From Pseudomonadota bacterium (lineage in GTDB: Bacteria; Desulfobacterota; Desulfarculia; Desulfarculales; Desulfarculaceae), in contig JAHIQI010000043.1 in assembly GCA_018902755.1 (NCBI GenBank), positions 1 to 64,000 of the forward strand: DNA of 64,000 nt. Direction: 5' to 3'. Numbering within the stretch: the stretch's first letter is position 1; the number at the start of each line of letters is the position of its first letter. Both the position numbers and the translations under genes were made by a program. Below are positions 46,355 to 54,634 of the stretch, piece after piece. The notes under the pieces are model-generated. The model was not told the DNA's origin, ran no database searches, and was given only the letters and a program-made list of their open reading frames with translations.

Positions 46355-48336
46355 CACGCGCCTCCCCGGCTGGGCGGAGTCAAACGGATCTGGAGCCCCT
46401 GCACCTGCTTGAGCGGAGTGCCGGGGGCTGGGGTCTGGGAGCTCACCCGGCCCCAGCCGGTGGCGGTCACCGCCAGGCGGCGGCTTCCGGCCAGGGCCAG
46501 CACCTGGCGCAAAGTCAGGCCGGTAAGGTCCGGCACCAGGCCCTTGGCCACGGTCTGGGCCGCCTCCGGGGCCGAGGCGGGGCGCACCAGCGGGGCGGCG
46601 GGCGCCTTGGCCTTGAGCAGCGGCGGGCTCAGGGGAGCCCGGTGCACTCCCAGGGTCTTCAGAGCGGCCTGGGCCATGGCCACCCAGGCGGGCCCGGCCA
46701 CGGTGCCCCCGTAGTGGCGGCCGTGGGGGGTGTCGATCACCACCAGGATCACCGCCTGGGGATCGTCGGCGGGCAGGTAGCCCACGAAGCTGGACATGTA
46801 CTCGCTTTGGGAGTAGCCGCCCTCGGGTTTCACCTTCTGGGCGGTGCCGGTCTTGCCCGCCACCTTGAAGGGCGGAACCTGGATGTTCGCCCCGGTGCCG
46901 CCGTGCTCGGTGACCATCTGCATCATCTCGCCCAGCAGGCGGGCCTCGGCGGCGCCCAGCACCCGGCGCACCGCCTGGGGCTGGGTTTCCGATACCAGGG
47001 TGCCCGAGCCGTCCACCACCGCCTTGACCACGTAGGGCTTCATCAACACGCCGCCGTTGGCGATGGCCCCCACCGCGGCGGCCAGTTGCAGGGGGGTGAT
47101 GGCCACCCCCTGGCCAAAGGCGATGTTGGCCAGCTCCAGGGGCTTGAGGCCCAGCACCGGGCGCAGGATGCCCCGGGACTCGCCGGGCAGGTCCACCCCG
47201 GTGGACTGGCCGAAGCCGAAAGCCTTGAGGGTGGTGTAGAGCCGCTTGGGTCCCAGGTCGATGGCCACCTTGGCCGCGCCGATGTTGGAGGAGAACTTGA
47301 CGATCTCGCCCAGGTTCAGCTTGCCGTAGGGGTGGGTGTCGTGGATGGTCCGGCCGCCCATCTGCCAGGAGCCTTGTTCGCAGTCGAAGCGCTGGTCCAT
47401 GGTGATGCGGCCCGAATCCAGGGCGGCGGCGGCCATGAACAGCTTGAAGGTGCTGCCCGGCTCGTAGGGGTCGGTGACGCAGCGGTTGCGGTAGGTGTCC
47501 CGGGGGTAGTCCTGGTACACGTTGGGGTTGAAGGCGGGCAGCGAGGCCATGGCCAGAATCTCGCCGGTGACCGGGCTGAGGATCACCGCCTGGCCTCCGG
47601 CCGCCTTCCAGCGCTTCACCGCCGAGGCCAGGATTTTCTCGACCTGGTATTGCAGCGACTTGTCGATGGTCAGGATGAGGTCGCGCCCCTGGGTGATGCG
47701 CCCGGAGCCGCCGCCGGTGAGCAGGAAGGTGCGCCCCAGGGCGTCGCGGGCCCTGGTCACGGTGTGGCCCTTGCCCCGGAGCACCTTGTCGTACTCGCGC
47801 TCCAGGCCCTCCAGGCCCTTGGCGTCCAGCCCGGCGAAGCCCAGCAGATGGCAGGCCAGGTCGGTGTAGGGATAAAAGCGGCGCGGCTCCTTGATCAGCC
47901 CCACGGAGGAAAGCTCCAGGGCCTTGACCGCATGGGCCTGCTCCGGGTCCACCCGGCGCTCCAGCCACACGAAGTGGCGCTTGCCGGTGAGGCGGCGGAT
48001 TACCGGCTTGGCGTCGGTGCCCAGGGCCTTGGCCAGGCGCAGGCCCTCGTCGCTGGGGTCTTTCACCGCCACCGGCCGGGCGTAGACGCTGTCCGTCTCC
48101 AGGCTCAACGCCAGCTCCACCTGGTTGCGGTCGTAGATGATGCCCCGCTGAGGGGCGATCTCCACCTCGCGCACGATCTCCCGCTGGGCCTTCTGGGTCA
48201 GGAACTGGCGCTCGAAGATTTGCAGGTCCGCCGCGCGGCCGGCCAGCAGGGCGAAGACGGCCACGAACACCCCGCCCAGCACCCACAGGCGCACCCGCAC
48301 CCAGCGGCGGAAATCCTTGGGTTGGCGAGGGCTCAC
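46354..48336 (-). CDS. ftsI: Penicillin-binding protein 3 (FtsI) with C-terminal PASTA domain
   Basis: 660 residues. One membrane anchor (about 15-32), dimerisation domain, and transpeptidase domain with SxxK at Ser295-Lys298 (PGSTFKLF), SxN at 349-351 and KTG at 495-497. A PASTA domain (VPDLTGLTLRQVLALAGSRR) closes the protein, which is common in Desulfobacterota but absent from E. coli FtsI. Septal crosslinking with FtsW. GTG start overlapping the ftsL stop. Confidence 0.95.
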   Translation of the reverse strand: MSPRQPKDFRRWVRVRLWVLGGVFVAVFALLAGRAADLQIFERQFLTQKAQREIVREVEIAPQRGIIYDRNQVELALSLETDSVYARPVAVKDPSDEGLRLAKALGTDAKPVIRRLTGKRHFVWLERRVDPEQAHAVKALELSSVGLIKEPRRFYPYTDLACHLLGFAGLDAKGLEGLEREYDKVLRGKGHTVTRARDALGRTFLLTGGGSGRITQGRDLILTIDKSLQYQVEKILASAVKRWKAAGGQAVILSPVTGEILAMASLPAFNPNVYQDYPRDTYRNRCVTDPYEPGSTFKLFMAAAALDSGRITMDQRFDCEQGSWQMGGRTIHDTHPYGKLNLGEIVKFSSNIGAAKVAIDLGPKRLYTTLKAFGFGQSTGVDLPGESRGILRPVLGLKPLELANIAFGQGVAITPLQLAAAVGAIANGGVLMKPYVVKAVVDGSGTLVSETQPQAVRRVLGAAEARLLGEMMQMVTEHGGTGANIQVPPFKVAGKTGTAQKVKPEGGYSQSEYMSSFVGYLPADDPQAVILVVIDTPHGRHYGGTVAGPAWVAMAQAALKTLGVHRAPLSPPLLKAKAPAAPLVRPASAPEAAQTVAKGLVPDLTGLTLRQVLALAGSRRLAVTATGWGRVSSQTPAPGTPLKQVQGLQIRLTPPSRGGA

Positions 48337-48650
48337 GGCAGCACCCTCACCCTCTCCGGCGAGGCCGGAGCCAGGCCCAGGCGGGCCCCGGCCCGCTCAA
48401 GGCGCTCGGGAGAGCGCAGGTTGTTGAGCTCCACCCGGAGGCGGCGGCCCATCTCCACCAGCTCCACCTGGTTTTGGCGGGCCTGGCTGATCTGGTAGGA
48501 GATGCTCAGGCCCTTGACCCCGGTGTAGAGGTAGAACAAGGCGCAGCCGGTGATGAGGCACAGCACGACGAGGCCCTGGCGCAGGTTGATGACCGCGCCG
48601 GTGCGCTGCATGGCCGGGCGGCGGTTGGCGGCTCGCACGCTAACGTTCAT
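48333..48650 (-). CDS. ftsL: Cell division protein FtsL
   Basis: 105 residues. A short basic cytoplasmic part, one membrane span (GLVVLCLITGCALFYLYTGV) and a periplasmic coiled coil (ISQARQNQVELVEMGRRLRV), the standard FtsL layout. The ATG at 48650 with GGAGGCGG upstream overlaps the rsmH stop (ATGA); the ORF track extension inside rsmH is a shadow. Confidence 0.85.
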   Translation of the reverse strand: MNVSVRAANRRPAMQRTGAVINLRQGLVVLCLITGCALFYLYTGVKGLSISYQISQARQNQVELVEMGRRLRVELNNLRSPERLERAGARLGLAPASPERVRVLP

Positions 48651-49591
48651 GCCACCGCCTCCGTGCGCTGTGCCGCCCTCAGGCGGGCCGAGCGGGCCCT
48701 GGGGTTGGCGGCCACTTCCTCTTCGCCGGGGCGGCCCAGCTTGCCCACCTGCTTGAACAGCGGCTTGCGGCCGCAGGCGCACATGGGCAGGTCCGGCGGG
48801 CAAGTGCAGGGGTTGGCCCAGGCGGCCATGGCCTTTTTCACCCGCCGGTCCTCCAGGCTGTGATAGCTCAGGATGGCCAGGCGGCCGCCGGGCTTCATTA
48901 GGCGGGGGGCCTGCCCCAGGAAGCGCTCCAGCATGCCCAGCTCATCGTTCACCGCCAGGCGTAGCGCCTGGAACACCTGGGTGGCCGGGTGCAGGCGGCG
49001 CTTGCGGCGCTCGGCCATGGGCATGGCCTGCTCCACCACCGCGGCCAGACGGCCGGTGGTGGCGATGGGCTCCTCGGCGCGCGCCTTCACGATGGTCCGG
49101 GCGATGCGCTTGGCCAGGGGCTCCTCGCCCAGACGCTGGAACGCTCGTGCCAGCCCGGCCTCGTCCAGGGTGGCCACCAGCTCGGCGGCGCTGGGGCCTT
49201 CCGCGCCCATGCGCATGTCCAGGGGTTCGTCGCGGCGGAAGGAAAAGCCCCGGCCGTCTTCGTCGAGCTGCATGGAGCTTAGGCCCAGGTCCAGGAGCAC
49301 CCCGTCGGCCAGGCCTTCGCCCAGAGTCTTCAGCTCCCGCTCCATGTTGTCGAAGGTTGCCTGCACCAGCTTTATCCGCCCGCTGAATTTTTTGAGCCGC
49401 CGCCCGGCCAGCTCCAGGGCCCGTGGGTCTCGGTCCAGACCCAGCAAGCGCCCGCCCGGCTCGCTGGCCGTGAGTACCGAAGCGGCGTGTCCGCCCGCGC
49501 CCAGGGTGCCGTCCACATACAGCCCCCCCGGCCGCGGAGCCAGGACCTCCACCACCTCGGCCAGCATTACCGGCCGATGGTGTTGGTCCAT
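48647..49591 (-). CDS. rsmH: 16S rRNA (cytosine(1402)-N(4))-methyltransferase
   Basis: 314 residues. N4-methylates C1402 of 16S rRNA. VDGTLGAGGHAASVL is SAM motif I; LLDLGLSSMQLD, GFSFRRDEPLDMRM and AILSYHSLEDRRVKKAM are diagnostic. It begins one codon after the mraZ stop. A CXC..C pattern near the C-terminus (NPCTCPPDLPMCACG) is a common metal-like insertion in this branch. Confidence 0.96.
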   Translation of the reverse strand: MDQHHRPVMLAEVVEVLAPRPGGLYVDGTLGAGGHAASVLTASEPGGRLLGLDRDPRALELAGRRLKKFSGRIKLVQATFDNMERELKTLGEGLADGVLLDLGLSSMQLDEDGRGFSFRRDEPLDMRMGAEGPSAAELVATLDEAGLARAFQRLGEEPLAKRIARTIVKARAEEPIATTGRLAAVVEQAMPMAERRKRRLHPATQVFQALRLAVNDELGMLERFLGQAPRLMKPGGRLAILSYHSLEDRRVKKAMAAWANPCTCPPDLPMCACGRKPLFKQVGKLGRPGEEEVAANPRARSARLRAAQRTEAVA

Positions 49592-49594
49592 GGC

Positions 49595-50038
49595 CTAGAT
49601 CCCCAGCTCAGCCATGAAGCTGCTGAGGTCGCCGAAATTATCTTGGATGCGGGCCCGTTCCTCGTACCAGCGGTCCTTGTTCCAGAGCTCGAAGTTGCTC
49701 TGCATGCCCACCAGCATCACCTGGCCGTCCAGGTCGGCCAACTCGCGCAGGGGAGGAGGTATAAGAACGCGGCCCTGCTTGTCCAGGGTGCATTCGGTGG
49801 CGCCGCTGATAAAGTAGCGGCGAAAGGCCAGCACGCGGGGGTCTACCTGGGACTGGCGGCCGATCTTGTCGGCTATGACCCGCCATTCCTCGTAGGGGTA
49901 GGCCACCAGGCAGCGGTCGCTGGTGGTCACCACAACCCGCTCGTCGCCGTGCTTTTCCTTGAGCACGTCGCGGAAGCGGGCGGGGACTGCCACCCTGCCC
50001 TTGGCGTCGATATTGTGTGCCGACCAACCCGTAAACAC
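49595..50038 (-). CDS. mraZ: Transcriptional regulator MraZ
   Basis: 147 residues, two AbrB-like repeats: NIDAKGRVAVPARFRDVL and TLDKQGRVLIPPPLREL. MraZ represses its own dcw operon. Start GTG at 50038 with GGAG upstream. Its binding boxes are annotated at 50061-50125. Confidence 0.95.
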   Translation of the reverse strand: MFTGWSAHNIDAKGRVAVPARFRDVLKEKHGDERVVVTTSDRCLVAYPYEEWRVIADKIGRQSQVDPRVLAFRRYFISGATECTLDKQGRVLIPPPLRELADLDGQVMLVGMQSNFELWNKDRWYEERARIQDNFGDLSSFMAELGI

Positions 50039-50060
50039 CTTGGCTCCTTCGGAGGGGAGT

Positions 50061-50125
50061 TACCCACGTTTCCCCACCATTACCCACTTGTGACCACATT
50101 ACCCAAGCAAACGGGCGCATGTCAA
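50061..50125 (-). promoter_or_regulatory. mra/dcw operon promoter with MraZ boxes
   Basis: On the minus strand TTGACA (complement of 50120-50125) and TAATGT (complement of 50096-50101) are 18 bases apart. Five TGGGNN-type boxes follow at a 10-base period: TACCCA at 50061, TCCCCA at 50071, TACCCA at 50081, TGACCA at 50091 and TACCCA at 50100 on the plus strand. They match the known MraZ site (repeats of TGGGN). The first box overlaps the -10 element, so MraZ binding would block the promoter. Confidence 0.85.
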
Positions 50126-50457
50126 GAAACAAACAAGAAAAATCTGACTTTTCGCCTAGCGGTAAAGGGGCTCTGAAGCAGCCATCCCAAGGCCCGGCCC
50201 ATGACCAGCCCGCCCCAGGGCGGCGGGTGTTTGGCCCCCAATTCACGGGGTGAAATCAAAGCAGCCCCAGGAGGGCTTAAAAGCGGCCCCAAAGGGCTCC
50301 TCGGCGGCTGCCCAGCGGTGGTGGGGATGGGTGGGTGGGGGCATGTTTTGGGACACAAGGGAACAGCTCTGCCGTTAAGAGCGCATGAAAATCTTTTACC
50401 GGCACAACGCTAGGGAAGCATGGCCTCGAAGATAGGACATTTTTACAACAATGCATA
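50126..50457. other. Gene-free region between dcw and HU transcription units
   Basis: About 330 bases with no gene of credible codon use. It holds several GC-rich short repeats, for example GGGCGGCGGG and GCCCCAAAGG, but no clear promoter, terminator or RNA. Short ORFs here lack ribosome sites and are taken as random. Confidence 0.45.
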
Positions 50458-50487
50458 TTGACGCCCGATAATTCGTGGTGCTATTCT
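50458..50487 (+). promoter_or_regulatory. Candidate promoter of the HU gene
   Basis: TTGACG (50458-50463) and TATTCT (50482-50487) are 18 bases apart, about 185 bases before the HU start codon, in a locally AT-rich patch. Confidence 0.55.
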
Positions 50488-50608
50488 GCATTTGCTTTAA
50501 GTACGCGTTGGCGTGCAGTTTTACGGCGGCAACCAGCATGGTGTCTCCCCAGTCCGCCGAAAACGGGGCCGAGAGCGCTCTTAACGCCACTGGCCTAAAA
50601 GGCAAGGG

Positions 50609-50631
50609 CGCCTTTCCAAAGTGGAAAGGCG
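50609..50631 (+). other. Strong hairpin in the HU 5' leader
   Basis: CGCCTTTCC (50609-50617) pairs perfectly with GGAAAGGCG (50623-50631) around AAAGT. It is about 40 bases before the HU ATG and has no T-run, so it is a leader structure, perhaps for stability or cold control of translation. Confidence 0.5.
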
Positions 50632-50672
50632 ATTGGGGATAAGGACAAACCTCAAAGGACCGAGGAGGAGGC

Positions 50673-50972
50673 ATGGCTAAGAAACCTGCCACCAAGGCGG
50701 ACATGATCGACAAGATCGCCAAGGACGCCGCAATTTCCAAAGTCGCCGCCAAAAAGGCCCTGGAATCCATCGTCGATTTCGCCGTCAAAGAGGTGAAGGT
50801 GGGACGCCCGTTCCGGGTAGCCGGGCTGGGTACCTTCCAGCAGAAGAAGAGCAAGGCGCGCAAGGGTGTGAACCCGGCCACGGGTGAGCCCATCAAGATC
50901 AAGGCCAGCAAGCGCATGGTCTTCAAGCCGAGCTCGGCGGTGAAGCTGCTTCTTAATCCCAAGAAGAAGTAA
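50673..50972 (+). CDS. HU-family DNA-binding protein
   Basis: 99 residues. Typical HU fold: MIDKIAKDAAISKVAAKKAL helices, FAVKEVKVGRPFRVAGLGTF saddle and the arm GVNPATGEPIKIKASKRMVF. It bends DNA and compacts the nucleoid. It is monocistronic with a long leader. Confidence 0.93.
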   Translation: MAKKPATKADMIDKIAKDAAISKVAAKKALESIVDFAVKEVKVGRPFRVAGLGTFQQKKSKARKGVNPATGEPIKIKASKRMVFKPSSAVKLLLNPKKK

Positions 50973-51203
50973 GCTATCCACTAGGCGGCAACGCCACTTC
51001 AGGCTATCCGGCCGGGACGCCCCCGGCGCCGGGACCGGAGATGCCAGCTTTTCTTGCGGGTTCGAAGCTTCGCGCCCAAAAGGCGGAGTTTGCCCCTTCC
51101 GCTGGACGGCGGATCGGGCGTTTATGGCCCCAGCTGAAATCAGCGGGCCAAGGTTTTCTGTGCGCGGAAACCCGCTTGCCGATTTAATGCCGGGCAGGGC
51201 GCC

Positions 51204-51713
51204 GTGAGTTCAGTCGATCTCATAACCGGCAAACCCCTGTCAGCCAGCGATGACGAGCCGGTGCGCCAAGCCACCGAGGCCCGTCTGCTGGCTATTGGCT
51301 ATTTCCCCCAAGACATCAGCGTGGACGCCACCCGGACCCTGGGCCCGGAGCAAAACTCTTTGCGCGTGCTGGCCGATCTGCTGGTCAACAGCGAAGGCCG
51401 CCCCGCCCTGCTACTCCGCTGCGCCCGAGGCTCCCTGGTCACCAGGGAGAAAGAGGCCGTGGCCACCGCCCGAATCATCGCCCCCACCCTGGTGCCCCTG
51501 ACCGTGGTCACCAACGGCGACGACGCCGAGCTTCTGGAAACCGTGGACGGCCGGGTGCTGGCCACGGGCTTGGCGGCCATCCCCGCCCCGGAGCAGCTGG
51601 CCCGGATGCTGGCCCAGCGCCCGCCCCAGGAGCCCACTCCCCACGAGATCACCCAGGCGGCCAGGGTCTACGCCGCCTACTCCGGTTTCCACTGCGAGGC
51701 CTATTGTCGCTAG
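51204..51713 (+). CDS. Type I restriction enzyme HsdR N-terminal domain-like protein (stand-alone)
   Basis: 169 residues resembling the N-terminal nuclease domain of HsdR (HSDR_N_2 type): VRQATEARLLAIGYFPQDIS, ADLLVNSEGRPALLLRC, and LVTREKEAVATARIIAPTLV. The usual catalytic D...ExK triad is only partly apparent (ADLL and the following strand), so activity is uncertain. GTG start at 51204. Not linked to hsdM or hsdS. Its stop codon TAG is the first bases of the repeat element that follows. Confidence 0.65.
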   Translation: MSSVDLITGKPLSASDDEPVRQATEARLLAIGYFPQDISVDATRTLGPEQNSLRVLADLLVNSEGRPALLLRCARGSLVTREKEAVATARIIAPTLVPLTVVTNGDDAELLETVDGRVLATGLAAIPAPEQLARMLAQRPPQEPTPHEITQAARVYAAYSGFHCEAYCR

Positions 51714-51920
51714 CCCGGCTGCGCCAACCAGCAAAGCCAGTTGCCTACGAACTAGTGCCGATAGAATCCTGATCTTGAAGCACCCGAGCCGGTCCCGGCG
51801 CAGCCAGCCGTCGGCAGACAAGGCATCCGGCGAGCGAGGGCCGGAGGCGTAGCAAAGCTACATCGAGGCCGGAGCGAAGCCAGTAACGCCGTATGCCGGT
51901 GGCTGGCGCAGCCGGGCTAG
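51710..51920. repeat. Interspersed palindromic repeat, copy A (211 bp)
   Basis: CTAGCCCGGCTGCGCCA (51710-51726) is the exact inverse of TGGCGCAGCCGGGCTAG (51904-51920). Inside lies a 115-base imperfect palindrome with central GTAGCAAAGCTAC, about three-quarters identical to copies B and C. The left TAG is the stop of the HsdR-N-like gene; the right CTA is the stop of the convergent QueG-like gene. No transposase is encoded. Confidence 0.75.
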
Positions 51921-52612
51921 CGGCGCAGGGTCTTTTGCCCCCACGGACAGGCCGAGCTGCAAATGCCGCAGATGTGGCCATCGTGGAAATGTTTGTAGTG
52001 GGTCTTTTTGAAAGTATCGCAGGCCAGGGGGTCCAGGATCTTTTCCCGCTCCAGGCCGAGCCGCCAGACGCCGCCCTTCAGGGCCCCGGCCGGGCAGGCC
52101 TCCAGGCAGTCGGTGCAGGTCCCGCAATAGCTCTTTTCCACCGGCTGGTCCGGGGCCAGCGGGGCGTCGGTGAGCACCGTGCCCAGGCGCAGCCAGGGCC
52201 CCAGGCGGCGGTTGATGAGCTGGCAGTTCTTCCCCACCCAGCCCAGGCCACCGCGGGTGGCCGCGGTCTTGTGAGGGAAGTCGCCCCGGATGTTAACCGG
52301 ATCGCTACGCACCGAGGAGGGCACCGCCCAGGCCCCGCACCCCTCGCCGCGCAGGAAATCCTGCACCTCGGCGCAGATGCGGTCCAGACGTCGGTTGGTG
52401 GACTCGTAAAGCTCGGTGTAGGTCTGGTTGGGCCCCTGTCGGATGGAGGCCATCACCTCGGGGTCCATGGCCAGGGCCAGGGAAACCGCCCGGGGGTAAT
52501 CACCCAGCCTGGCGGGCACCAGCCCGGCGAGGTCGGCCACGCCCCAGGCCGCCGCCCCCCGCTCCCGCAACAAACGCTCCACTTGCGCGCGCAATGCTTG
52601 ATCCGCATCCAT
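51917..52612 (-). CDS. QueG-like iron-sulfur protein (double 4Fe-4S)
   Basis: 231 residues. GGLGWVGKNCQLINRRLGPW and the cluster pattern CGTCTDCLEACP plus CGICSSACPWG are typical of the epoxyqueuosine reductase family, which binds cobalamin and two [4Fe-4S] clusters. The protein is shorter than QueG (about 350-380), so the C-terminal HEAT-like domain is missing and activity on tRNA is uncertain. Its stop lies within the right end of repeat A. Confidence 0.75.
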   Translation of the reverse strand: MDADQALRAQVERLLRERGAAAWGVADLAGLVPARLGDYPRAVSLALAMDPEVMASIRQGPNQTYTELYESTNRRLDRICAEVQDFLRGEGCGAWAVPSSVRSDPVNIRGDFPHKTAATRGGLGWVGKNCQLINRRLGPWLRLGTVLTDAPLAPDQPVEKSYCGTCTDCLEACPAGALKGGVWRLGLEREKILDPLACDTFKKTHYKHFHDGHICGICSSACPWGQKTLRR

Positions 52613-52725
52613 GGTTCCCTCTCCAGCGATGATGTGCTTTTATTGTAGCAGTATCGCCCTCCGGCTTGCCTTGACCGGCCCGAACCCCTGGGGTAGATTA
52701 GCCTTTTCTTGGGGAGCCCGCAGCC

Positions 52726-53649
52726 ATGGAGTTCGTGGAGCTTAGCGGAAAACAGGCCGCCCAACGTCCCGAGGCCCTGGCTTTGGCCCAGGACGCGCCT
52801 TGGGGCCAGGGATGGCCGCCGGGCCCGGAGCACCGGGTGCTGGCCGACCGGGATTGGTCCTGGCTGGCCGCTTGGCATCCCCTGGCCTTTGACAGCGAGG
52901 TGTTCGGCCTGTCCCTGGGCCAGGTGAGCGCCCTGCTGCACCGCGCCCCCTGGCCCGAGCCCGGCTCCCTGGAGCGGGGCGCGGTCTTCATGAAGCGCCT
53001 GGCCGATGACGCCCGCAGGGCGGGCCTGGCCGGGCTTTTCGCCCGGGTGGCGGAAAAGGACTTCCTGGCCGCCCAGGCCTTGGAGGCCGCCGGAGCCAAG
53101 CTGGTGGACGCCAGCGTGGTCTGGGAGGCCGAGTTGGCCCAGGGCCTAGTGGCCCCGGCCGCGCCCGAGGGTTTCCTGGTGCGCCCGGCCGCCGAGGGCG
53201 ACGCCCCGGCCCTCATTGCCCTGGCCGCCAATGCCTTTTGCGACCTGGAGGCCTACGCCGACCGTTTCGCCCTGGACCCTCGCCTGCGCCACGCCTGCGG
53301 CGAGCTTTACGGCCGCTGGATGGCCAACAGCCTGAGCGGACAGCAGGCGGACATGGTGCTCACCTTGGCCGAGGGCGACAAGCCGGTTGGCTTCATCACC
53401 CTGAAGCGGGCCAAGGGCGGGGAACCGGGATGGGTGGCCTTAAACGCGGTATCGCCGGATAAGCGGGGCCTGGGGCTGTATAATATGCTTTTGGCCCACG
53501 GCCTGGCCTGGTTGGCCGGGCAAGGCGCATCCTCGGCAAAGGTGCGCACCAAATTCAGCCAGCGCGCGGTGATCCGCGCCTGGAGCCGCCTGGGGGCGCG
53601 TCCCCTGGCCGGAGATTTCACCTTCCACCTTTGGTTGGACGAGCTATAG
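52726..53649 (+). CDS. GNAT-family N-acetyltransferase
   Basis: 307 residues. The N-terminal half (HPLAFDSEVFGLSLGQVSAL) resembles dTDP-sugar or WecD-type acetyltransferases; the C-terminal GNAT core has VALNAVSPDKRGLGLYNMLLAHGL. It overlaps nothing and is followed 12 bases later by a sugar epimerase, so acylation of a nucleotide sugar is possible. ATG 52726. Confidence 0.75.
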   Translation: MEFVELSGKQAAQRPEALALAQDAPWGQGWPPGPEHRVLADRDWSWLAAWHPLAFDSEVFGLSLGQVSALLHRAPWPEPGSLERGAVFMKRLADDARRAGLAGLFARVAEKDFLAAQALEAAGAKLVDASVVWEAELAQGLVAPAAPEGFLVRPAAEGDAPALIALAANAFCDLEAYADRFALDPRLRHACGELYGRWMANSLSGQQADMVLTLAEGDKPVGFITLKRAKGGEPGWVALNAVSPDKRGLGLYNMLLAHGLAWLAGQGASSAKVRTKFSQRAVIRAWSRLGARPLAGDFTFHLWLDEL

Positions 53650-53660
53650 GAGCTTATAGC

Positions 53661-54620
53661 ATGGCGCGAGTATTGATAACTGGCGGAGCCGGCTCCATTG
53701 GATCATATATCTGCGAAGTGATGGTGCAACGGGGCCACGAGGTAACCGCCCTGGACAACGGGCCCTCCCGCAAGGTTGAGCACCTGTTCGATTCCGGGCG
53801 CTTCAAGTTCGTGCAGGACTCGGTGCTTTCCAAAGACGTGGTGGAGCATCTGGTGGGCCGGACGGATATCGTCATCCACCTGGCGGCCATCGCCGATCCC
53901 AAGCGCTACGTCACCGAGCCACTTAACGTGCTCAACGTGAACCTCAAGGGCACTCTGCATCTGCTGGAGGCCGCGGCCCGTGGCGGCAAGAAGTTCGTCT
54001 TCGCCTCCACCAGCGAGGTGTTGGGCCGCAACCCCAACGTGCCTTGGGACGAAGAGGCCGACCGGGTGCTGGGGCCGCCCTCCATCAACCGCTGGTGCTA
54101 CTCCACCGGCAAGGCCTTGGTGGAGCACTACCTCTACGCCTACGGCCAGCAGGAAAAGCTGCCCTTCGTCATCATGCGCTTCTTCAACGTGTACGGCCCC
54201 CGCTGCGACGACCTGGGCCAGGGCCGGGTGATCCCCATCTTCCTGGAGCGCTTCCTGAGCGGCGAGCCGGTGGTGATCCACGGCGACGGCAAGCAGACCC
54301 GCTGCTTCACCTACATCGAGGACACCGCCGAGGCGGTGGTGGAGCTCTCGCTCAACGACGCCGCCCTGGGCCAGTGCTTCAACGTGGGCAGCAACGTGGA
54401 GACCTCCATTCTGGAGCTGGCCCAGGCCATGAAGCGGGTGGGCGGCTTTAAAAACGAGCTGGTCTTCAAGCCTCACCTGGAGGTGTTCGGCCCCTCCTAC
54501 GAGGACATCCCCCGGCGCATCCCCAAGGTGGAGCGCATTGCCAAGGTCATCGGCTGGAAGGCCACCACGCCCCTGGACGAGGGCCTGGCCAGCACCATCG
54601 AGTTTTATCGCAAGCCCTAA
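53661..54620 (+). CDS. NAD-dependent epimerase/dehydratase (SDR, UDP-sugar-type)
   Basis: 319 residues. Extended SDR: VLITGGAGSIGSYIC for NAD (4-18), FASTSEVLG with the catalytic Ser/Thr, and YSTGK (Tyr147, Lys151). The late MRFFNVYGPRCDD is typical of UDP-glucose 4-epimerase or UDP-glucuronate relatives. ATG 53661 with AGGAG. It probably acts on a nucleotide sugar for a surface polymer. Confidence 0.85.
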   Translation: MARVLITGGAGSIGSYICEVMVQRGHEVTALDNGPSRKVEHLFDSGRFKFVQDSVLSKDVVEHLVGRTDIVIHLAAIADPKRYVTEPLNVLNVNLKGTLHLLEAAARGGKKFVFASTSEVLGRNPNVPWDEEADRVLGPPSINRWCYSTGKALVEHYLYAYGQQEKLPFVIMRFFNVYGPRCDDLGQGRVIPIFLERFLSGEPVVIHGDGKQTRCFTYIEDTAEAVVELSLNDAALGQCFNVGSNVETSILELAQAMKRVGGFKNELVFKPHLEVFGPSYEDIPRRIPKVERIAKVIGWKATTPLDEGLASTIEFYRKP

Positions 54621-54634
54621 ACGAGGGAAGACGC

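Noticed and set aside
46354..48286. N-terminal extension of the murE frame across ftsI
   Set aside because: It overlaps all of ftsI in another frame and gives Gly/Arg/Pro-rich nonsense; murE starts at 46354.
50122..50358. 78-codon minus-strand frame upstream of mraZ
   Set aside because: Pro-rich, no ribosome site, overlaps the mraZ promoter; judged random.
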